From Homoserinimonas sedimenticola (lineage in GTDB: Bacteria > Actinomycetota > Actinomycetes > Actinomycetales > Microbacteriaceae): a stretch of DNA of 64,000 nt. Location of the stretch: assembly GCF_026094475.1 (NCBI RefSeq), contig NZ_JAPELL010000001.1, positions 2,008,326 to 2,072,325 on the forward strand, written 5' to 3'. Below the pieces are notes generated by a model. The model worked only from the letters and a program-made list of their open reading frames with translations, was not told the origin of the DNA and ran no database searches. The translations under genes were made by a program, and so were the position numbers. Positions 61,615-64,000 of this stretch are shown here, piece after piece. Position 1 is the stretch's first letter. Each line of letters opens with the position of its first letter.

Positions 61615-62223
61615 CTATTCGCTTGCGGAACGCGCGGCGTGCACGAAGCGGCGGATGAGCTCGCTCGACTTCTGACCCGGCGCCGTCTCGATGCCGCTCG
61701 ACACGTCGACGCCCCAGGGGGATGCCGCGGCGATCGCCCCGGCGACCGTGTCGGGTGTGAGGCCGCCCGCGAGCAACCAGCGGCCCCTGACATCCGCCAG
61801 TTCGAGTTCTGACATGGCCGCGTAGTCCCACGACTCGCCCGAGCCCGGCTTGGGAGCGTCGACGAGGAGCATGTTCTCACCGAAGTTCTCCTCAAGCGTC
61901 TCGTCGTCGAACGAGACGGCGCGGATGAGCTTGCGCCCAATGCCCGTGAGCTTCGCAATCTCTGCGCGGCTGCGGTGCCCGTGCACCTGCACGGCGGCGA
62001 CTCCGGATGCTGCGGCCAAGCGTTCGATCTCAGCGACGGGCTCGTCGCGGAACACACCCACCGTGAGCACCCGCTCCTCCGCGGCGGCGACCAGGTCCTT
62101 CGCCATCTCCGGAGTGACAAAACGGGGACTCGCGGTCAGCACGAGCCCGATCGCATCCGCGCCCGCCTCGATCGCGTCGAAGACGTGGACGCGCTCGCTG
62201 AGGCCGCAGATCTTGACGAACAT
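61615..62223 (-). CDS. trpF: Phosphoribosylanthranilate isomerase
   Basis: A 202-residue TIM-barrel enzyme of tryptophan synthesis. The catalytic Cys is in KICG at residues 4-7 and the general-acid Asp in the LLVDAPKPGSG segment; LAGGLTPDTVAGA and VDVSSGIETAPGQKS form the phosphate site. It stands apart from other trp genes, five bp after galK on the same strand. Many actinobacteria lack trpF and use PriA instead, so a stand-alone trpF is noteworthy. Confidence 0.93.
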   Translation of the reverse strand: MFVKICGLSERVHVFDAIEAGADAIGLVLTASPRFVTPEMAKDLVAAAEERVLTVGVFRDEPVAEIERLAAASGVAAVQVHGHRSRAEIAKLTGIGRKLIRAVSFDDETLEENFGENMLLVDAPKPGSGESWDYAAMSELELADVRGRWLLAGGLTPDTVAGAIAAASPWGVDVSSGIETAPGQKSSELIRRFVHAARSASE

Positions 62224-62228
62224 GGTCT

Positions 62229-63386
62229 CTACTCTCTCACCGCTCCATGAGAGGCGGTGACGACGAACATCTCGGGCTGGCCGAAACCGTGCTCGGCGAA
62301 GGCGCCGTCGATCGCGACCTGAAGGCGTGAGATCGCGTGCGTGGGCGCGAGGGCGATCGCGGCCCCGCCGAAACCGCCGCCCGTCATGCGGGCGCCGAGA
62401 GCCCCGTTCGCCCCCGCGGTCTCGACCGCGAGGTCGAGTTCCGGCACGGAGATCTCGAAGTCGTCGCGCATGGAGGCGTGCGAAGCATCCAGCAGCTCAC
62501 CGATGGCCTCGGGCCCCTGCTCCCGGAGTGTGCGCACGGTGTCGAGCACGCGCTGGTTTTCGGTGACGACGTGGCGCACGCGGCGGAACGTCTCGTCATC
62601 GAGGAGCGTGCGCGCCCGCTCGAGGTCGTCGACCGTGAGGTCGCGCAGGGACTCGACTCCGAGCATCTGTGCCCCCTTCTCGCAGGATGCGCGGCGCGCG
62701 CCGTAGCCGCCCGTCGCGTGGGAGTGCGAGACGCCCGTGTCGATGATGAGGATGGCGAGCCCGGCCGCCTCGAGCCCCAGGTCGACGACCTGGCTGTCGA
62801 GGGTGCGGCAGTCGAGGAACACGGCGGCGTCGGTCTCGCCGAGGAGCGACGCGGACTGGTCCATGATGCCCGTGGGGGCGCCGACTGCCTCGTTCTCGGC
62901 GAGCTGGCCGACCCGCGCAAGGGTGCGCCGGTCGAGCCCCAGCCGCCACACGTCGTTGAGGGCGAGCGCGACAGCACTCTCGATCGCGGCGGAGGAGGAG
63001 AGGCCAGCGCCGACGGGCACGTCAGAGTCGATGAAGAGGTCGACGCCCGGCACGGCGGCGAGATCAGCGCCGTGCTGCGAGAGGGCCCACGCGACCCCGA
63101 GGGGGTAGGCGGCCCACCCCTCCAGCTCGCCGGGCACGAGCTGCGCGAGGGGAATCTCGGCGACCTCATCGGCGAAAGCGCTCGCGACGCGGAGCACGCG
63201 GTCCTCGCGCAGGCCGAGCGCGACGACCGTGCGGCGGTTGATCGCGAGGGGCAGCACAAACCCGAGGTTGTAGTCGGTGTGCTCGCCGATCAGGTTGACC
63301 CGTCCGGGGGCCGACCAGACACCGGATGCCTCGTGGCCGAAGGTCTCCGCGAAGCCGCGGCGTGCGTCGTCCCTGATGTCGCTCAT
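62229..63386 (-). CDS. galK: Galactokinase
   Basis: A 385-residue GHMP kinase that phosphorylates galactose at C1. Motifs are GRVNLIGEHTDYN (28-40), the phosphate loop PVGAGLSSSAAIESA and the C-terminal ARMTGGGFGGAAIAL. A catalytic Asp lies in GIMDQSAS. The ATG at 63386 overlaps the galT stop by 4 bp; the open frame upstream is galT sequence in another frame. Confidence 0.97.
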   Translation of the reverse strand: MSDIRDDARRGFAETFGHEASGVWSAPGRVNLIGEHTDYNLGFVLPLAINRRTVVALGLREDRVLRVASAFADEVAEIPLAQLVPGELEGWAAYPLGVAWALSQHGADLAAVPGVDLFIDSDVPVGAGLSSSAAIESAVALALNDVWRLGLDRRTLARVGQLAENEAVGAPTGIMDQSASLLGETDAAVFLDCRTLDSQVVDLGLEAAGLAILIIDTGVSHSHATGGYGARRASCEKGAQMLGVESLRDLTVDDLERARTLLDDETFRRVRHVVTENQRVLDTVRTLREQGPEAIGELLDASHASMRDDFEISVPELDLAVETAGANGALGARMTGGGFGGAAIALAPTHAISRLQVAIDGAFAEHGFGQPEMFVVTASHGAVRE

Positions 63387-64000
63387 GCGATCCCCTCGAT
63401 GGTCTGCGAGCTCTCTTCGACGGACTCGGGGGACTGCGATGCCCGCGCCCGCGCGATTCCCTCCCGGACGAGTTCCGCGCTGCTCTCCGGCGGCACATCG
63501 CCGATCCACGCGCCCATGGCGGCCTCGGAGCCGGCCAGGAACTTGAGCCTGTCGGCCGCGCGGCGCGGCGAGGTGAGCTGCAGCGACATCCGAATCTCAT
63601 CCCGCATCTCGTTCACAGGGGCCTGGTGCCACGCCGCAATGTAGGGGGTGGGGGTGTCGTAGACGGCGTCGATGCCCCGTAGTAGCTCGAGGTAGAGGTG
63701 GGAGAGCTCCTCGCGCTCGGCGTCGTTCGTGGCGGCGAAGTCGGGCACGTGGCGGTGCGGGAGCATGTGCACCTCGAGGGGCCAGCGGGCGGCGAAGGGC
63801 ACGAAGGCGGTCCAGTGTTCGCCGCTCAGCAGCATGCGCTCGGAGGCGCGCTCGCGCTCCAACAGCCGCTCGAACATATCGGGCCCGAGCTCGCTCACGG
63901 ACGCCATGAGTCGCTGGGTGCGCGGCGTGATGTAGGGGTAGGCGTAGATCTGGCCGTGCGGATGCGGCAGGGTCACGCCGATCTCCTGGCCGCGGTTCTC
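63383..64000 (-). CDS. galT: Galactose-1-phosphate uridylyltransferase, C-terminal part
   Basis: The last 205 residues; the 5' part is beyond the right edge. The active-site HPHGQIYAYP contains the nucleophilic His that forms the UMP intermediate. The second domain with WPLEVHMLPHRHV and the metal-site histidines follows. It converts Gal-1-P and UDP-glucose to Glc-1-P and UDP-galactose in the Leloir pathway. It is coupled to galK by a 4-bp overlap. Confidence 0.96.
   Translation of the reverse strand, partial: ENRGQEIGVTLPHPHGQIYAYPYITPRTQRLMASVSELGPDMFERLLERERASERMLLSGEHWTAFVPFAARWPLEVHMLPHRHVPDFAATNDAEREELSHLYLELLRGIDAVYDTPTPYIAAWHQAPVNEMRDEIRMSLQLTSPRRAADRLKFLAGSEAAMGAWIGDVPPESSAELVREGIARARASQSPESVEESSQTIEGIA

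Overview
The window is a very GC-rich, gene-dense chromosomal segment of an actinobacterium, most likely a Microbacteriaceae member. The evidence is the order sucC-sucD-perM-purN-purH (the mycobacterial order of the same genes), frequent ATG/GTG overlaps of 4 bp between co-directional genes, apparently leaderless promoters, a HAIR heat-shock operator, a FasR-like PucR-type regulator and a homodimeric isocitrate dehydrogenase. I see no rRNA, tRNA, CRISPR array, prophage or insertion sequence. No gene looks broken; sucC (left edge) and galT (right edge) are cut by the window.

Layout. 1-5450: end of sucC, sucD, a DUF4166 gene, perM, purN, purH (TCA cycle, envelope, purine synthesis). 5473-9098: a heterodimeric ABC exporter with one degenerate ATP site. 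9236-15256: an aromatic-acid lower pathway resembling gallate degradation (galB, galC, a DUF1932 dehydrogenase, galD, a VOC-fold extradiol dioxygenase) with a GntR/FCD regulator and a divergent orphan NMT1/THI5-type binding lipoprotein. 15321-18374: a membrane-fused dimethylarginine hydrolase, a second orphan binding lipoprotein, an alkyltransferase-like protein and a GNAT acetyltransferase. 18481-24863: an alcohol dehydrogenase, then an acyl-CoA operon (phosphotransferase, acyl-CoA dehydrogenase, SDR, MaoC hydratase, acyl-CoA ligase). 24966-28623: DUF368/PopT lipid-carrier translocase, a small acidic protein, and folD-glyA behind a ZTP riboswitch. 28687-34754: a surface protein, an MFS exporter, purU, nagA. 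34979-42305: a seven-gene GlcNAc/chitobiose operon (ROK repressor, ABC binding protein and two permeases, nagZ, ROK kinase, nagB). 42358-47992: hsp20 under CIRCE and HAIR, a large secreted subtilase, icd. 48205-52445: three tandem orphan NMT1/THI5-type lipoproteins and a FasR-like regulator. 52521-61513: thioesterase, serine hydrolase, SDR, TetR, quinone oxidoreductase and a complete LivFGHM-K type transporter. 61615-64000: trpF, galK, galT.

Connections. One-carbon and purine genes recur (purN, purH, folD, glyA, purU) and the ZTP riboswitch senses that pathway's intermediate. Three near-identical palindromes (19605, 52467, 54238) suggest that the TetR at 55058 coordinates the acyl-CoA operon, the thioesterase, the serine hydrolase and the transporter operon. 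Two intergenic clusters of a 14-bp motif (1842-1976 and 34774-34965) share the same architecture and look like a REPIN-like repeat. Five related binding lipoproteins have no transporter partner in the window. No stretch longer than about 300 bases lacks a gene.
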